Of a DNA stretch of 64,000 bases, positions 1 to 12,100 are shown piece after piece. The stretch covers positions 28,359,629-28,423,628 of the forward strand of contig OW387147.1 of NCBI GenBank assembly GCA_936440205.1, given 5' to 3'. How positions within the stretch are numbered: the first letter of the stretch is position 1; each line of letters begins with the position of its first letter. The notes below the pieces were generated by a model, which made no database searches, was not told the origin of the DNA, and saw only the letters and a program-made list of their open reading frames with translations. Made by a program: the position numbers and the translations under genes. This DNA comes from Lepidonotus clava (Eukaryota > Annelida > Polychaeta > Phyllodocida > Polynoidae).

Positions 1-793
1 CATAATACAACCTATAGCTACATTCAATGGAAATCTTGCAATTCATGTGGTAAACTAGAATCAGATTCATAATGTAGCACCAAAATCATATATAGGGTGA
101 CCTTCTATTAACATCAGCGCAAACAATATCGATGTCTAAATCTTTAATGATAAATGTGAACATGTTTCATTTTTACATGTTTCATTAGTTGCAAATATGG
201 CTGGTAACATTCCATTTAGAGATGTTATTGAAACGCCCTTTTATTGGGTAGAGATTATCATCCATTGCAATTAATCCATTCATCTTTCGACCACTCCTGA
301 ATTGTTAAACAGGATTACCCAAAATAAAATCCAATAATATGTTGTCTCAATGCAGTTCCTCGGTCATGGTAAAGAAATCCTCTGGTAAACAGATCGATAC
401 TGCCTTTCGTGTAGGCTGTGAAAGGTTGGCATAGGAACGGAGAAAATACACTACATTGAATGGGGGTGGTTGTATTACACTGGTCAATACCTCATCTGCC
501 ATTTAAGCAAATACTCAAGGAGTAAACAGACTATGGAGGTACTTATACTCAACATCGAAAATATACCATTTCTTAAAGCAGTCGATACATAAAGATAATT
601 TAGAATAAATACCTACCCGTAAGCCATACAATTACATAAAGGAAACTGCGCCGTGAAGACAAGTGGACCTTTCTAGCGTCTATAGAAACATGTAGCATGA
701 TAATTTTGTTATATGTGCTCTATTGTTTATTGCCCCTGTCAAAATGGTTATAGGCCTACATGTCGCATTTCTAAAAGAAAATCATGTCAGACT
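1..793. other. AT-rich noncoding, nothing recognised
   Basis: No ORF with coding character, no splice pair and no repeat boundary that I could support. A TAGGCCTA palindrome lies at 751-758. Confidence 0.5.
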
Positions 794-953
794 CAGTTGC
801 GGATTTAGAGGGGGGGACGCAGCCCCCTTTTTTTTGGGGGGGGGGGTAAATTTTACGTTTTATAACGTAAAATTCGGCCCAAAAGTAATTAAAGAAAATA
901 TTTTCTAAAAGCGCCCCCCCCCCTTTTTTTTCAAAATCCTGGATCCGCCACTG
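794..953. mobile_element. Short non-autonomous DNA transposon, CAG...CTG ends, 5-bp TSD
   Basis: The left end reads CAGTTGCGGATTTAG. The right end, read on the minus strand, is CAGTGGCGGATCCAG, so the two ends form an imperfect 15-bp terminal inverted repeat. The element is flanked by the perfect 5-bp direct repeat AGACT (789-793 and 954-958). The interior is dominated by G and C homopolymers and a small palindrome around TTACGTTTTATAACGTAA. It has no coding capacity. The same termini and the same TSD length recur at 4798-4930. CAG-type ends with a 5-bp duplication would suit a hAT-like family, but assigning the superfamily needs an autonomous relative. Confidence 0.75.
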
Positions 954-1530
954 AGACTGACGATTGTTTTTAAAGATGCCTATGTTTTTTCAAGTTATTC
1001 CCAAGCACAATTACAATGGTTGCAATATAACGCTACTGGTATTGTATAAAATCAACATTCAAGCTTATTTCAAGTTATTCCCTGCATGAAAACTGCATGA
1101 ATAAAATCCATGGCCAATGTAAAAAAAAGAAACTTCGTTACAATAATTTTACAAGAAGATAACACTACAAGTCATATGGGCATAATCAGTGACGCATCCA
1201 GGTTTTTGAAAAGGGCAGCGAGGGTGGGTGGGCTGCTGTTGCAAAGCTTTTTCCACAATGAGTTTTGGACCGAAATTACATTAATAAACACAAGTTTTCA
1301 TCCTTAAAAGAGAGTACATTCCGAGACCTTCAATTTCATGGGTTGTTCCATTCAAAGGGCTATTAGTAGGCATATATACACCTTTTTCATAAATCAACCT
1401 TAATTCAATCTTTCAACCCTCCCAGCCTTTTAAGCATTTGCCCATAGGAATCCATATCTACACCAATTGCATTGTTCAGACCTATTTCCCTCGCAGCGAA
1501 CCACATGTGTGATTACCTGAAACAACTATT
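954..1530. other. Noncoding; fragment with one transposon-like end
   Basis: CAGTGACGCATCCAGG at about 1189-1204 resembles the terminal repeat of the elements at 794 and 4798. I see no partner end, so it is at most a decayed fragment. Nothing else was recognised. Confidence 0.35.
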
Positions 1531-1534
1531 GCAT

Positions 1535-1857
1535 GCCTTGGCATTCTGATTGTGCCGGCCGCCAGCAGACAGCAGCACCGGCTGCAGACAGGACACCCCC
1601 CATGCAGGCAGATGGGCGGACAATACAGGGCAGGTGTCAACCAAAACAGCATGGGCAACAGTCGCATACCCATCTATCCAGGCCTACCATGTGTAATACT
1701 CTGAATATTTGGGATTTTCCTCACAGTTTCCCACACCACAGCTGCGATGTAGATCGCACCTCTTATCAACGGACTGATGTACCTTTGATCCGTCTCAAAC
1801 AATTGGGTCACTGGTTAAAGGTTGGGGAATTGCCGCCGCATTCATCAGGCTGTACAG
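1535..1857 (+). other. Candidate 5' noncoding exon of the glycosyltransferase gene
   Basis: A GC-richer block (about 1540-1650) in AT-rich surroundings is followed by a good splice donor, TACAG|GTAGGC, at 1857/1858. The next good plus-strand acceptor is TCTGTTTCAG ending at 2535, which would give a 678-bp intron just upstream of the glycosyltransferase ORF. The ORF crossing this block (1533-1874) has no recognisable domain and runs through the donor. The assignment is inferred from splice signals only. Confidence 0.3.
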
Positions 1858-2176
1858 GTAGGCAATATGCTTGACGCAGTTACGTTTTCACTTAGATATT
1901 CTGCATATATTTGATCTTGGACGATTTATTTTTATATTGGACGAGTTATGTCGTTCATAGATGTACTAATTTAGGGCATTCATTTTTAGCTAAACCTATA
2001 ACTTTAATTCTTCTATACTATTAAAATGTTTTATTTCTGTTGCCATGGAAATGGGCGATAATAAAGCAACAAGAATCGTGTTTATTTAGCCATAGACATA
2101 ATGAAATGCCAATTCATTGTGCATGTTTTAAAAATTAAGAGACTATAAATCACGTGTCAACCCGTTTGGAACCATC

Positions 2177-2275
2177 AATGGTTATAAAATATATAATATT
2201 TAAATAGAATCAAATGTTATGTTCAAAAATGGTTGTAAAAGATATAATGTTTAAATAGAATTAAATTTTACGTTA
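2177..2275. repeat. Two diverged tandem copies, about 51-bp period
   Basis: The block beginning AATGGTTATAAAATATATAA at 2177 is repeated from 2228 as AATGGTTGTAAAAGATATAA, followed in both copies by TTTAAATAGAAT. It is an AT-rich local duplication inside the presumed 5' intron. Confidence 0.7.
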
Positions 2276-2673
2276 ACAAATATTGTAACAATGATAAGCC
2301 TATTACAGTTTTGCGATTCACTAATATGGTCCTATATGAATAATTATTACAGGAAATTAATCATTTCGAAGAATCTTCAAAATTGTAAAAACTGCATGCA
2401 AGTGTTATTTCAAATTCCTTATAGTTACATCATTGTTACCTAACCCCTTAAATTGTATTGCGAATTGAATACACATTCTGCTTAATAAACATACAGTATA
2501 TCAGAAAATCATGTATTATTCTGAACTCTGTTTCAGACTTGCTTCTCCAGTGTGCATGTGCGTGGAAAACGTCACCAGCCTCCGTGAATTACTTGGCATA
2601 GGCCTATACTGTCACATATTACATTGTGAAAACGGATGAGAAGAAAGACAGTCTTCAAGAATTGCTTCAAGCA

Positions 2674-3924
2674 ATGCCTCTCCTGACCCCTGAGTGTCTT
2701 AGATGCGTATCTCATACTACATTAAACAGACGTTTTGTTTCTTGTGCAATATTTCTTACGGCTGTAGTGCCCTTTTTGATATTAAACTTTATCACTTACC
2801 ATAACAGTGACCAAGAGGACTCTTTCCACCAAGTTTATCACAGAGATCCTCACCTGAGGGGTAAGGTAAAACAACGCTTTCTTCAGCATATCAGGAATAG
2901 GTCGTCACTTGATGTTGGTTGGTACCAAAGGAATGATTCTGATTATGACATCAACAGCTCGTTCTATGCAAAAGAACAGCTATTGGCAAAACAGCTTGCT
3001 GATGCAAATACTAAATATGAGAAAGCATGCTCTGAAAGATTAATGGCCTACACAGATTTAACATCAGCAAATACAACTGAAAAACAAGTATTTATTTCCA
3101 CAGAGCATCCTCAATGGCAAGAGAGGCTGATCAAATGCAAAGACATTGAAAAAAACAAGTTCTTTCTAACCTCAGCATTACAAGTGCGCATATACAAAGC
3201 TGATAAGGCTAAATGGACAATCAAAGAACTGAAACAATGGCTTCACTATATGTTCTGGGCAGGTATAGAGCATGTTTATGTCTGTGATCATTATCACTTC
3301 ACTTCAGAGAGTATTCTGTACTTATTAAAACAATACATAGATGCTAACCTTGTGACATACATAGCCTGGAACCACATTAGGATACCAATGACAGCCCAAG
3401 TATCTTGCTATCAATACATTATTGATGAGTTTGGGTCTGATTCTGTGTGGCAAATAGCTGTTGATATGGACGAATATCCTTTCATGCCTAATGATACAGA
3501 TGAAAACTTTCTTTCCCATTATCTGAAGACTATTAGTTTTGCAGTGACCGAAGTGTCTATGCACAACTTTCTCATGCTCGGGCATGGGAATAGATCTCGC
3601 ACAATGGCAATAGACCGAATAACCAGGATGACTCCTCTACCTGCAAATGACTTAGATAAACCATTATATAGACCAACTAGAGTGATAGCAAGCATCCATC
3701 ATAATCAAATTAAGCATGGTAAACGTTTAGAAGCTGATGACAAACAACTTCGTTTATTGCATTACTGGGGATCAAGAATCAACCACTTTGGACCTGATAC
3801 ACCTGACATATTGCTCAAGACTATTGAATACACATCTTTGAGGGATTCTCTCTCAGATGTCATCAGGAAATCTCTAATAAGTTTTGGAGAGTTGCATGCC
3901 TTCAGCAACTCTACTGGGCCTTGA
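2674..3924 (+). CDS. Glycosyltransferase family 92-like (DUF23-type) type II Golgi membrane protein
   Basis: Intronless 416-codon ORF. The reading frame is open from just after a stop at 2599-2601, but the first ATG is at 2674; the earlier GTG at 2626 is not a likely eukaryotic start. Starting at 2674 gives a type II layout: about 20 cytosolic residues with an RR pair, then one hydrophobic segment (about residues 21-42), a stem, and a lumenal catalytic region. Residues 180-200 (KELKQWLHYMFWAGIEHVYV) resemble the family's start, where an acceptor-side helix precedes a G(V/I)EH(F/V)Y strand. VDMDEY at 263-268 is the DxD-type metal and sugar-nucleotide motif. HYWGSRINH near 363-371 is the usual C-terminal conserved block. 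There are seven N-glycosylation sequons (N75, 87, 94, 133, 273, 306, 412), fitting a secretory-pathway protein. GT92 members transfer hexoses such as galactose to glycans; the donor and acceptor cannot be read here. It could be another GT-A family with the same DxDE arrangement. An acceptor at 2535 suggests a spliced 5' leader. No neighbouring gene is linked to it. Confidence 0.75.
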   Translation: MPLLTPECLRCVSHTTLNRRFVSCAIFLTAVVPFLILNFITYHNSDQEDSFHQVYHRDPHLRGKVKQRFLQHIRNRSSLDVGWYQRNDSDYDINSSFYAKEQLLAKQLADANTKYEKACSERLMAYTDLTSANTTEKQVFISTEHPQWQERLIKCKDIEKNKFFLTSALQVRIYKADKAKWTIKELKQWLHYMFWAGIEHVYVCDHYHFTSESILYLLKQYIDANLVTYIAWNHIRIPMTAQVSCYQYIIDEFGSDSVWQIAVDMDEYPFMPNDTDENFLSHYLKTISFAVTEVSMHNFLMLGHGNRSRTMAIDRITRMTPLPANDLDKPLYRPTRVIASIHHNQIKHGKRLEADDKQLRLLHYWGSRINHFGPDTPDILLKTIEYTSLRDSLSDVIRKSLISFGELHAFSNSTGP

Positions 3925-5300
3925 GCATCTTTATAATTTGATAATGTAATATGATTACAATGCAATGCCCTGGTATGACTGTGAATTAAGAATTTTTAAG
4001 GTAGCCTCACATGAGAGACTATACTGATCTCAAATCAACAAGGTATTACATCTTCTTATATGTTGGCGATCTTCATATTTGTTGTGTAAGAGTGTATAGG
4101 GGAATGAATAATTTATTTTAAAAAAATGTAACTTAAAAGCTGCACAATTCCCTAATTTCAGCATTATTCATCTTGTCTGGCAAGGTTTTATGTAAAAATA
4201 AGTACCAAAAAAGAGAGGCAGGTATCAAAGTTGTTTCTCTAGAAGTATTTATAAATGATATATCCCCTTATACAGTCTATTCATACTGTGATAAAATCAG
4301 TATCACATCTTTTCCTGGAAATTTGTAATTTTTAATGTAAAAATCTGTCTAAAACCGAGGACAATGTTTCCTCAATTTAAGCATCCCCGTCGCAGCTTTT
4401 TAAAATGCTGGATGAGCCACTGGTGATTACGCCTCACAATCAGTCTTTTGGTGATTTATAGATATTGTCAAGAATCGCAATTTTACCTCTGATGTAATAA
4501 TTTCTGACAAAAGATAGCATTAACCAGTTAATAGAAGCATAATCAGTGCTATAATCCGAGAGCATTCTTTTGCATACGTTAATACAATAATTATGTCAAT
4601 CGACGATTTAGGATACTTCAGCATTATTGCATTACCTTCTTCTTCATATAAAAGTAAATGTAAAAAGATATTAATACCTATCATCATTAATGTTTTACTA
4701 ATAATGTGATGACGTGTTGATATTCATTTTGGTGCTCTCTGTGTGATGATGTAACTGCTGCACACGTTCGTCTAAAGTCTGTACTTCCTAAATGCTTCAG
4801 GGACGGATCCAGAGCGGGGGCATTCTGTAATCTTTCTTGGGGTCAAATATTACTTTTTTTTTTATGTAATATTGGCGGCCCCAGAAGGGGCGATTGGACT
4901 TTCTTTCTTGAATTCCTGGATCCGCCCCTGTGCTTGATTAGTGTTTCCTGTTCAACAGAACTTTGAAGTAATGTCATAGCATTATTTCCTCTACTACATC
5001 TAAATAACTATTGCTTCAACGACACTTACAGACCTGTTGCTTATTTTCTGGTAGCAGATGCAAGTCGCTTTTTTACGAACGATGTAACTGTCTCTTATGT
5101 GGTAAGATTTTCAAGATCACAATCGGATGTTCAATTATGGCTGTCAAGTTACTATTATCACAAGAAAGATAACTTAAAAATAGGCTCGTAGCTTATACAC
5201 TGTTCATAACATGTCATTTATTGATGTACCAAGTAAAATTGTATTAACCAAAATCATCTATGATTTATGGACATGTCATGTGAAGACAATAAAACTGAAG
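3925..5300 (+). other. Probable 3' UTR and downstream flank of the glycosyltransferase
   Basis: No ORF. AATAAA occurs in ACAATAAAACTG near 5288 and is the clearest plus-strand poly(A) signal downstream of the stop. The stretch carries the small transposon at 4798. Near 4409-4424 there is an orphan end (CTGGATGAGCCACTG) resembling the same family's right terminus. Confidence 0.4.
4798..4930. mobile_element. 133-bp non-autonomous DNA transposon, CAGGGACGGATCCAG ends, 5-bp TSD
   Basis: The left terminus is CAGGGACGGATCCAG and the right terminus (minus strand) is CAGGGGCGGATCCAG, a 15-bp inverted repeat with one mismatch. The perfect 5-bp direct repeat TGCTT flanks it (4793-4797 and 4931-4935). 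The interior has a second weaker inverted pair around ATATTACTT...ATGTAATATT. It is the same family as 794-953. The clean TSD and near-identical ends suggest a younger copy. Confidence 0.8.
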
Positions 5301-8300
5301 TCAGCATTAATCAAATCTTGGTGATTTCTTTTGTACGTTTATCAAATCAACATGTATAGGACTTGAGCTTAATTTGTGAAACATTGTCATGGGACCTTCC
5401 ATTATTTAACTATATGTATTCGTCATGGAGGGGGCTGTATAGTATGGGGTTATTCATGTTTAATGCTTCATTTGTATTTTCGGCTGATGCTGTTCTTCAG
5501 GTTACTGTGTTAGTATATCGGTTGTTGCGTAATAAAAGTGTTCCCTTTTCTCCCTCCCAAGGTCATATAATTATAACAGATATATATACAACTACCACAC
5601 AAAGAATGACGAAGACTCATGATTACAGTTTTTGTGTTTATTCCTTGCGTTCCATTAAAAGTACACATTTAAATCAACAGCTCTCTTATTCTCTACAAAT
5701 ATTTGCAACAACAAAAATACAATACTCCAAGATTTGCAGATGCACATATTTGATAATCATGTAAAATACACATCACATGTTATAGATTCACAATAACCCA
5801 GGACCCTCCTTTAATCACACTCACTAATATATAAATGACACAATGTCCATGGTGAGGGGGGAATATGTTTGTATCTTTAGTGTCATTTATTGCTTGGCAA
5901 ATCAGTATAATGGTATATTAACCTTTGATTATCTTCCGTTTCCTTCCTGACCCTACTTTTAACCTTTAAGAATTGATTCTACACACATTCTTATCCCTTT
6001 TCTCAAACTGTGGGATATGTACATGGTCACTGGGGAAAGATAGGAAACCACGTGTTTAGATGTAAAGTGATATTTCCACAACTCCACTTTCCAATGCCAT
6101 TTCTAATACAGGTTTCATCTGCAAATCATCAAGGTATGGCGATCACTCAACAGGTATGTCTTTATTTCCCTTCACGTATATAGGCAATGTTTCTGCATGT
6201 GTAATAAACACATTTATGTTTCTCATTAAGCGCAGCAACGGTGAGTCATTTGGAGTCACCATTGGCATGGATGATGGATAAATATAAATAATGATCCTAA
6301 ACACACAAAGTACTGATGTAAAAGCCATGACGTGTTCATGGAATCCTTTATGATTCTCACAACTCAGCACTTTGCCTTTCAAGGGCATGTTACTTGGTTA
6401 GTACATAAGCTATAGTCATATACATACCATGATATTCTTAATGTTCATGTAAACCGGGCATAAATATTAAGATATGGAGGAAATTGTCCGAGTGCGTCAA
6501 TGGTTTCAGGCTATCTGATTGAAATAACTGGCACACACAAACCACGGAAAAATACTCCTGTTCACGCATGTGTAAATACTTGTGACTGAATGTCGCATCT
6601 ACTTGGAAATGAACGGTTAAATTCCAGCTATTGCTGTTTTCTAGACATCACATTTGGTGATAAGCTTAATAGCTTTCTCGAAGCCCGCTTTCTCCCTTCT
6701 GGTAAACTCTGTGTTCATTTGCCTAGGTCAGGACTTTTGTCTTCAGCTTAGTTCAACTTTTATTTTTGCACTTCGAAAAGGTTTCTCAAAAGAAATGTTA
6801 CGCGTGAGATAAAACTAATTGAAGGGGTCATAATGCTACATGGTGTGACACTCATTGGACACTCAAAGTGTTTTATTGTCGAAATATAACTTGCATGGAC
6901 AGTCGCATGTCGGATACATATATACATTTGCATTTACCTACAAGTCGAAGCAAAGTAATCATACCATGTAACCTCTAGAGTTAGCAGTACTATAATGGCA
7001 TCTGGGAACTGTAGATTAACAATACAACAATACATATCCTCTGACCCACTGGGCCTATGCAAAGTCTACAACTTTCTGGTAACCCTCGATATAAGCCTGT
7101 CAAAGAGACGAGTAGCCAAACACACGCAGACATACATAAATAAGCAACAACACATCCAGCCCAAAGAAAAATACTCTAGGAAAGAGTTAATAAATTACAA
7201 AGCCCAAAGCAGGACTATCTGGGGGCGGGTTACAGAATGGTGTCAGGAGAAATGAGTGACATAGGACGCAGTGACCAGATAAGTAATACCAGATGGTGCC
7301 TGTATAGACCATCAACTAGAACTAATGTTAATCAATACAACATTAAGCAAAACTCTGTAGTAGATAGGTCTTAAGGGAGAATAGGTATCGATATCAATTT
7401 CTTTGTCCTTGTAATAGTTGTATTGTCTCACATGTGCAAAATGCAATATTCGTTTCAAAGAATACTCTTTATATTGAATTGGACAGCCAGTTACAGCCTC
7501 ATTGGACTGGTAACTTCACACAATCTACCTTCCACATTGTACATTTTTCGATGCATCTAAGGGGCGCACTTTCCCAAGAAATCTTAGTAACGCATGCGTA
7601 AAATATCTCGATTTCAAGCAGGTTTGCATTATTACCAAATCACTTCGTGCCTGAGATATTATCCGATCCTTTGTATATACTTTTTGTTTAAAATATCTTC
7701 TTTTTAAAATAGAATTCCTCTCGTCTTCATGTTTTATGTATGCACTGATACTCTATTCTACCTGGTAAGAGATATACAAATATCTGTAACAGAGTAGCCA
7801 GGATCAGTAAAAATGCATTTGTAGAAACCATTTTATACCCTGTATTTGCATTTAAGTACTTTTCTTCTATGCCTGTTTTCTTTTGAGTATAGATTTCGTT
7901 ACAGTAGTAAACTGAAATAACATCCATACTTTTCTTTAGTTATTCACATTTAAACAGCATTTCCATGGTCATGAAATCAGAAATGTAACTGCTATACTTA
8001 TAGCTGACAGGGAGGGTAGCGGGATAGAGTTGGGGGCGGGGTCTTTCTGGGATCTACTCAGCATCACTTGCTCGATTTGTTTCCATGACGAAAAGATGAA
8101 GTTTAAAGGAGAAACCACATTTTCGAAACAGTGAAGCAACACCTTGCATTAGGCTTGAAAGTCCAACGAAACATTTTGCTCAAAGTTACACAGGATTATG
8201 AGGCCACACGCTAGAGGTTCCAATGTCAAGAATTATGCACACTCATATTGATAATAACTCAACATCCAAAACAATCTAGGATTACTCTAGGCAATGTCTA

Positions 8301-8425
8301 TGTACGTGGGGTCAAGCTCTATTATAGAACAATCTTTTAGGGTAAGACCTTTGACACAAACTGTCAAATAATGTCCTGGACAATACACTGTTTCACACAC
8401 CTATGTGATGATATATAATCACAGA
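5301..8425. other. Intergenic between the two convergent genes; no gene recognised
   Basis: ORFs here are short and composition-driven, and none shows a domain or splice context. A GGGGGCGGGG GC box lies near 8032, and a half nuclear-receptor site (AGGTCA) near 6724. The stretch lies between two genes whose 3' ends face each other, so promoter activity is not expected from context. Confidence 0.45.
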
Positions 8426-8427
8426 AC

Positions 8428-9148
8428 GTTTTATTCTGTGTGTTATGGACTGTGAACATTCATTATCCTATTTTCCTCACGGGAGGTTATCATATCTATA
8501 AGTTGGGGTGTTGTCAGCGACAGCATGGAGAATCATGCATACTGTTCCGGACATGAAGATCCATCAATGACAAAGAAGCAGGTCTCTCTTCGTGGTCCTG
8601 TCGAAACGCACCGCCATGGGAGTTCAGCCGGGAGTTTCATTTCCGTATTTGCGCTTTGGGATAACGGAGGTTGTGAGCTATATCCTTGAAGATGGGCGGA
8701 AATGAAGGCTTGGGACAAGCATGATTACATGATATCCAGTACCTGAGGGAAGCTGGGTTTCCCTGCTGAGGGCGCAGCCGGCCGACTTAATAGGTTACGA
8801 TCCCAGCGTAGACTGCGAACGCTGACGCAGTCCATCCTCAAGGTTAAAATATATGGCAGGGGTATTTTAGAGTGTACTTTCCATGCACACCTTTGAATGA
8901 TGACATCCAATCTACCGGATCTATAAGTTGATGGGTGGGGGCAACAGCAAGCCGGATTAAATCTGTACAGCGTATTTCAGTCCCGTGCCACGAAGGCCCA
9001 GCCTTTGGCGAACGCTTCGCAGTCCGCACGCGAGGGGGTCAGACACTTAGATTTTGTTGTGTTTTCTGAGTAGCAGCGTCCTTATATACAAAGCCATGGG
9101 AAATATGATACAGTTTATGTTGGGGAATCTTTGGGATGGAGTCTAAGA
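8428..9148 (-). other. Probable 3' UTR of the DNAJB6-like gene
   Basis: This directly follows the minus-strand stop codon at 9149-9151. It is visibly richer in GC and CpG than the flanks, as a transcribed terminal exon can be. AATAAAACG on the minus strand (plus-strand TTTATT near 8430) is a canonical poly(A) signal about 720 bases past the stop. Short ORFs inside are overlapping and unrecognisable. Confidence 0.5.
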
Positions 9149-12100
9149 TTAGTAGCCTATCGCCTGCGGTTCTCCATTCACTGTTTTGGATTTGACTGAG
9201 CCGTCCTCTTCCACCGTCACTGTTTCTACACCATTCTCAATGACCCTGAAAGAGGAAACGACTGAGTAGTACCAAGAACACATTGACATTTGTTGAAAGG
9301 CATCTGTTGAAATCATATTACTCTACAAAAGGATAGAAAAAGGCGATATGAAAAGATATAATATATATTACTAATTCTCTATATTTTTACTGGTACATTG
9401 GATTGTTTCCTTTTGACCTATGAAGTAGTTTTCAATGAAAAGTAATTACAAAATTATCTTGTGTTACCAGAACATAGTCTTTGATATTGTTTGCAATATC
9501 TATAACTAATTTAATCACTTATAACTAACTTAATGCTGTAACATTAAGATAATCTGTAATATTTCTATGAATGAATTGAATGTACTCAAACTTACTTTCT
9601 CGTAACGATTTTCTTGCCATTAACAAACTTTGTAGATGTGGATGTGGACTTGAAGTTACCGCCACCACTCGTTGGTCCACCAAAGGATGAGGATGAGAAA
9701 GATGTAAACCTGAAATATAATCAAGGGACAAAGTTAATCACATTGTAAAAAAGATCGTTAAGACATTTCTTACAAAATAAAAGGAATATACATCTAAAAG
9801 AAACACCAGCTTATCTTTCTATTTACACATTTGTTTTCACATTAAAAGACTTCTATTTCTTTCAGTTGTTTGCGCGTTCATTATTGATACCCTTAACGTC
9901 ACAGTCTGCGCAAATTGTAGGAATATTGTCCCCCTCCAACTGAACAGACGAATATAAATGAAATACCATTAGAACGCTCTTACAAAAAAATATACTTTAA
10001 TTTGAGACAGAACACCCAAAGACTCCAGTTTCATAATCGAATCAATTACACCTGCCGTATCATATTCAATGAAATGTAAGAGGAGTGAAATGGCAGAAAA
10101 ATTCAAATGCCACACTGCCCAGCATAAGTCAGGTCATCCCAATCCTTCAACCAAGCTAAGAAATATTTTCAAAATGGAAAATTCATAATCTCTCCTTTCG
10201 CGGGGTAATTTGCAAAAGTACATTTAGCGGGAATTTCATCCGATCTTTTACTAGGACATTCCATTTCAATTGCTATTGTCTTCCTCATGCCCAAAGTACG
10301 TGGCGAAGTGTCACCGTCAGCTATTTGTGAACAGAATACATTTTGAAATCTAAATATCTGTCTCGAGGCTACTAGCGTTTCACCTACAGCGAAAATAAAC
10401 ATTTTGTAAATAAACTGCGGTTTATCACATAAGTTGATCAATTCTGAGCCAAAAAACAATTGAACATTGTGAACGATGCACAAAATGAACTCATCACAAC
10501 ATAGGCAATAATTCGAGGGGGAGCCCCCCCTACACAAACTGAATGTGACAAAACTAAACAACACCAAACTCAGTATCATGCTCTTGTCACTTTGCAACGA
10601 ATACATATCAAGGGTGGTAACAATAGATCAAATGAAATCCATCAGATTTCACTAAAGAAAATAAAAATAATGAATGAAATAAGATGTTCAATTCCCTTCA
10701 ACTTAGAAAGACGCAACCAAGAATGCATCCCCTCTGCCAGGAGAAAAAGAAGATATCTGAGGGTTGCAGGAATCCAGTCAATTTCCATGTGTATTTATAT
10801 TTGTATGAAGTAACATTGCCAAATGCACTAAACAATGTATGTACTTCTAATTATGGTCATATATCCCTGACCAATCGTCATTCATGTTACTGAACACGCG
10901 TGCAGGCATTCTCAAATGTGTCAGATATTCCAGGTTATAAGTCATTATATCTTTTTAGACAACGTATTTTTCTAAGCCATCTATTTCTGTCTTGACATCT
11001 ATTAAGAGTGATAGGGATTTACTTATATATCATTTATAAAAAAAGTTTACATCTTATGTTTTAAACCTTAAATTGTTAGTCATTTGATGGTTATTGCTGT
11101 ACTAATTATATGAAACTAGTGCCTTGACTTAATAGGCTGCTATATTTTGAAAGAAGTGATGATGTTACCATTACAGCAATCGCATTCAAAGAAAACTTTT
11201 GTTTTAAAAATATGCAGTTAGTTTTTGATTCTTTGTAAAAATGCAACATTTTATATAGATAAAATTTAGTCTGTACAATTGGTCACACTTTAAGTTTTGC
11301 AATTAAATTTGAGAGGATATAGAAACAGTTCGTTTCAAAAAAGCAAACCCTTTTCTTTAACTAACCCAACACCATCTTAACTATCGTTCACTATTTTCTA
11401 TACACCCGGCCTGTCCAGTCCGCACTAGTCCAGTCCAAATTCTTTAGTCTCCAATATTAGACATGCTTTACGATTGTTTCAGAACGCACATTGCAAGTAA
11501 TTGCCATTCTCTCCCAATTAATTAGTTATGGGAAATTTACAGAAACATTGTGATATTGTTATTCAACTAACAAAAGGACTGGAAAGGCCATTCCTTATGG
11601 TTAACCTATTTGCTATTTCTGTGGTTAGGAGGTATGTGTGCAAGTTAGTAATACTGCCTGGAATATGAATATACTGTGTTATCAATTTCATTCTTTTTTT
11701 TATTATACCTTTACTGTTATTCAGTTGTGCCCATCCCATTAGGGTTTCCAAGACTAGTTATCAAAGTACCCAGGTATTTGCTTTGTGCTTTTATTAAAGT
11801 TACAAAATACTTTCTAATATTTTCCATCAAACTGTCTTATCAACCAACACCACTGTCATGAGTCAGATTCAAAATGTATATAAATATGATTACATGGCCC
11901 CCTTCTCAATAAAAATTAAGTTGGTTGTAGTAAAGAAACAGTTTAATGGAGACTTTGCATCAGCTAGCCATTGGTTATGACAAAAAACTCTGACAATCTA
12001 TATTCATTTTGAGAAGGCATAAAAATGGCTTTCAATCTTCTTAAGCCCTCAGCTCAGACAATATTATTGTGAAAGTCACATAAAATTGATGTGCAGTTAG

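Noticed and set aside
1533-1874. 113-codon ORF upstream of the glycosyltransferase as a coding exon
   Set aside because: No domain, and it runs through a good splice donor; better explained as untranslated leader.
5363-5764. 133-codon plus-strand ORF downstream of the glycosyltransferase
   Set aside because: Starts at a non-ATG codon, biased AT-rich composition, no domain.
10169-10606. 145-codon minus-strand ORF with a hydrophobic N-terminus resembling a signal peptide
   Set aside because: It lies in the chaperone's large intron without splice or promoter context. Composition is AT-driven, there is no domain, and the hydrophobic run is T-rich DNA read in one frame.
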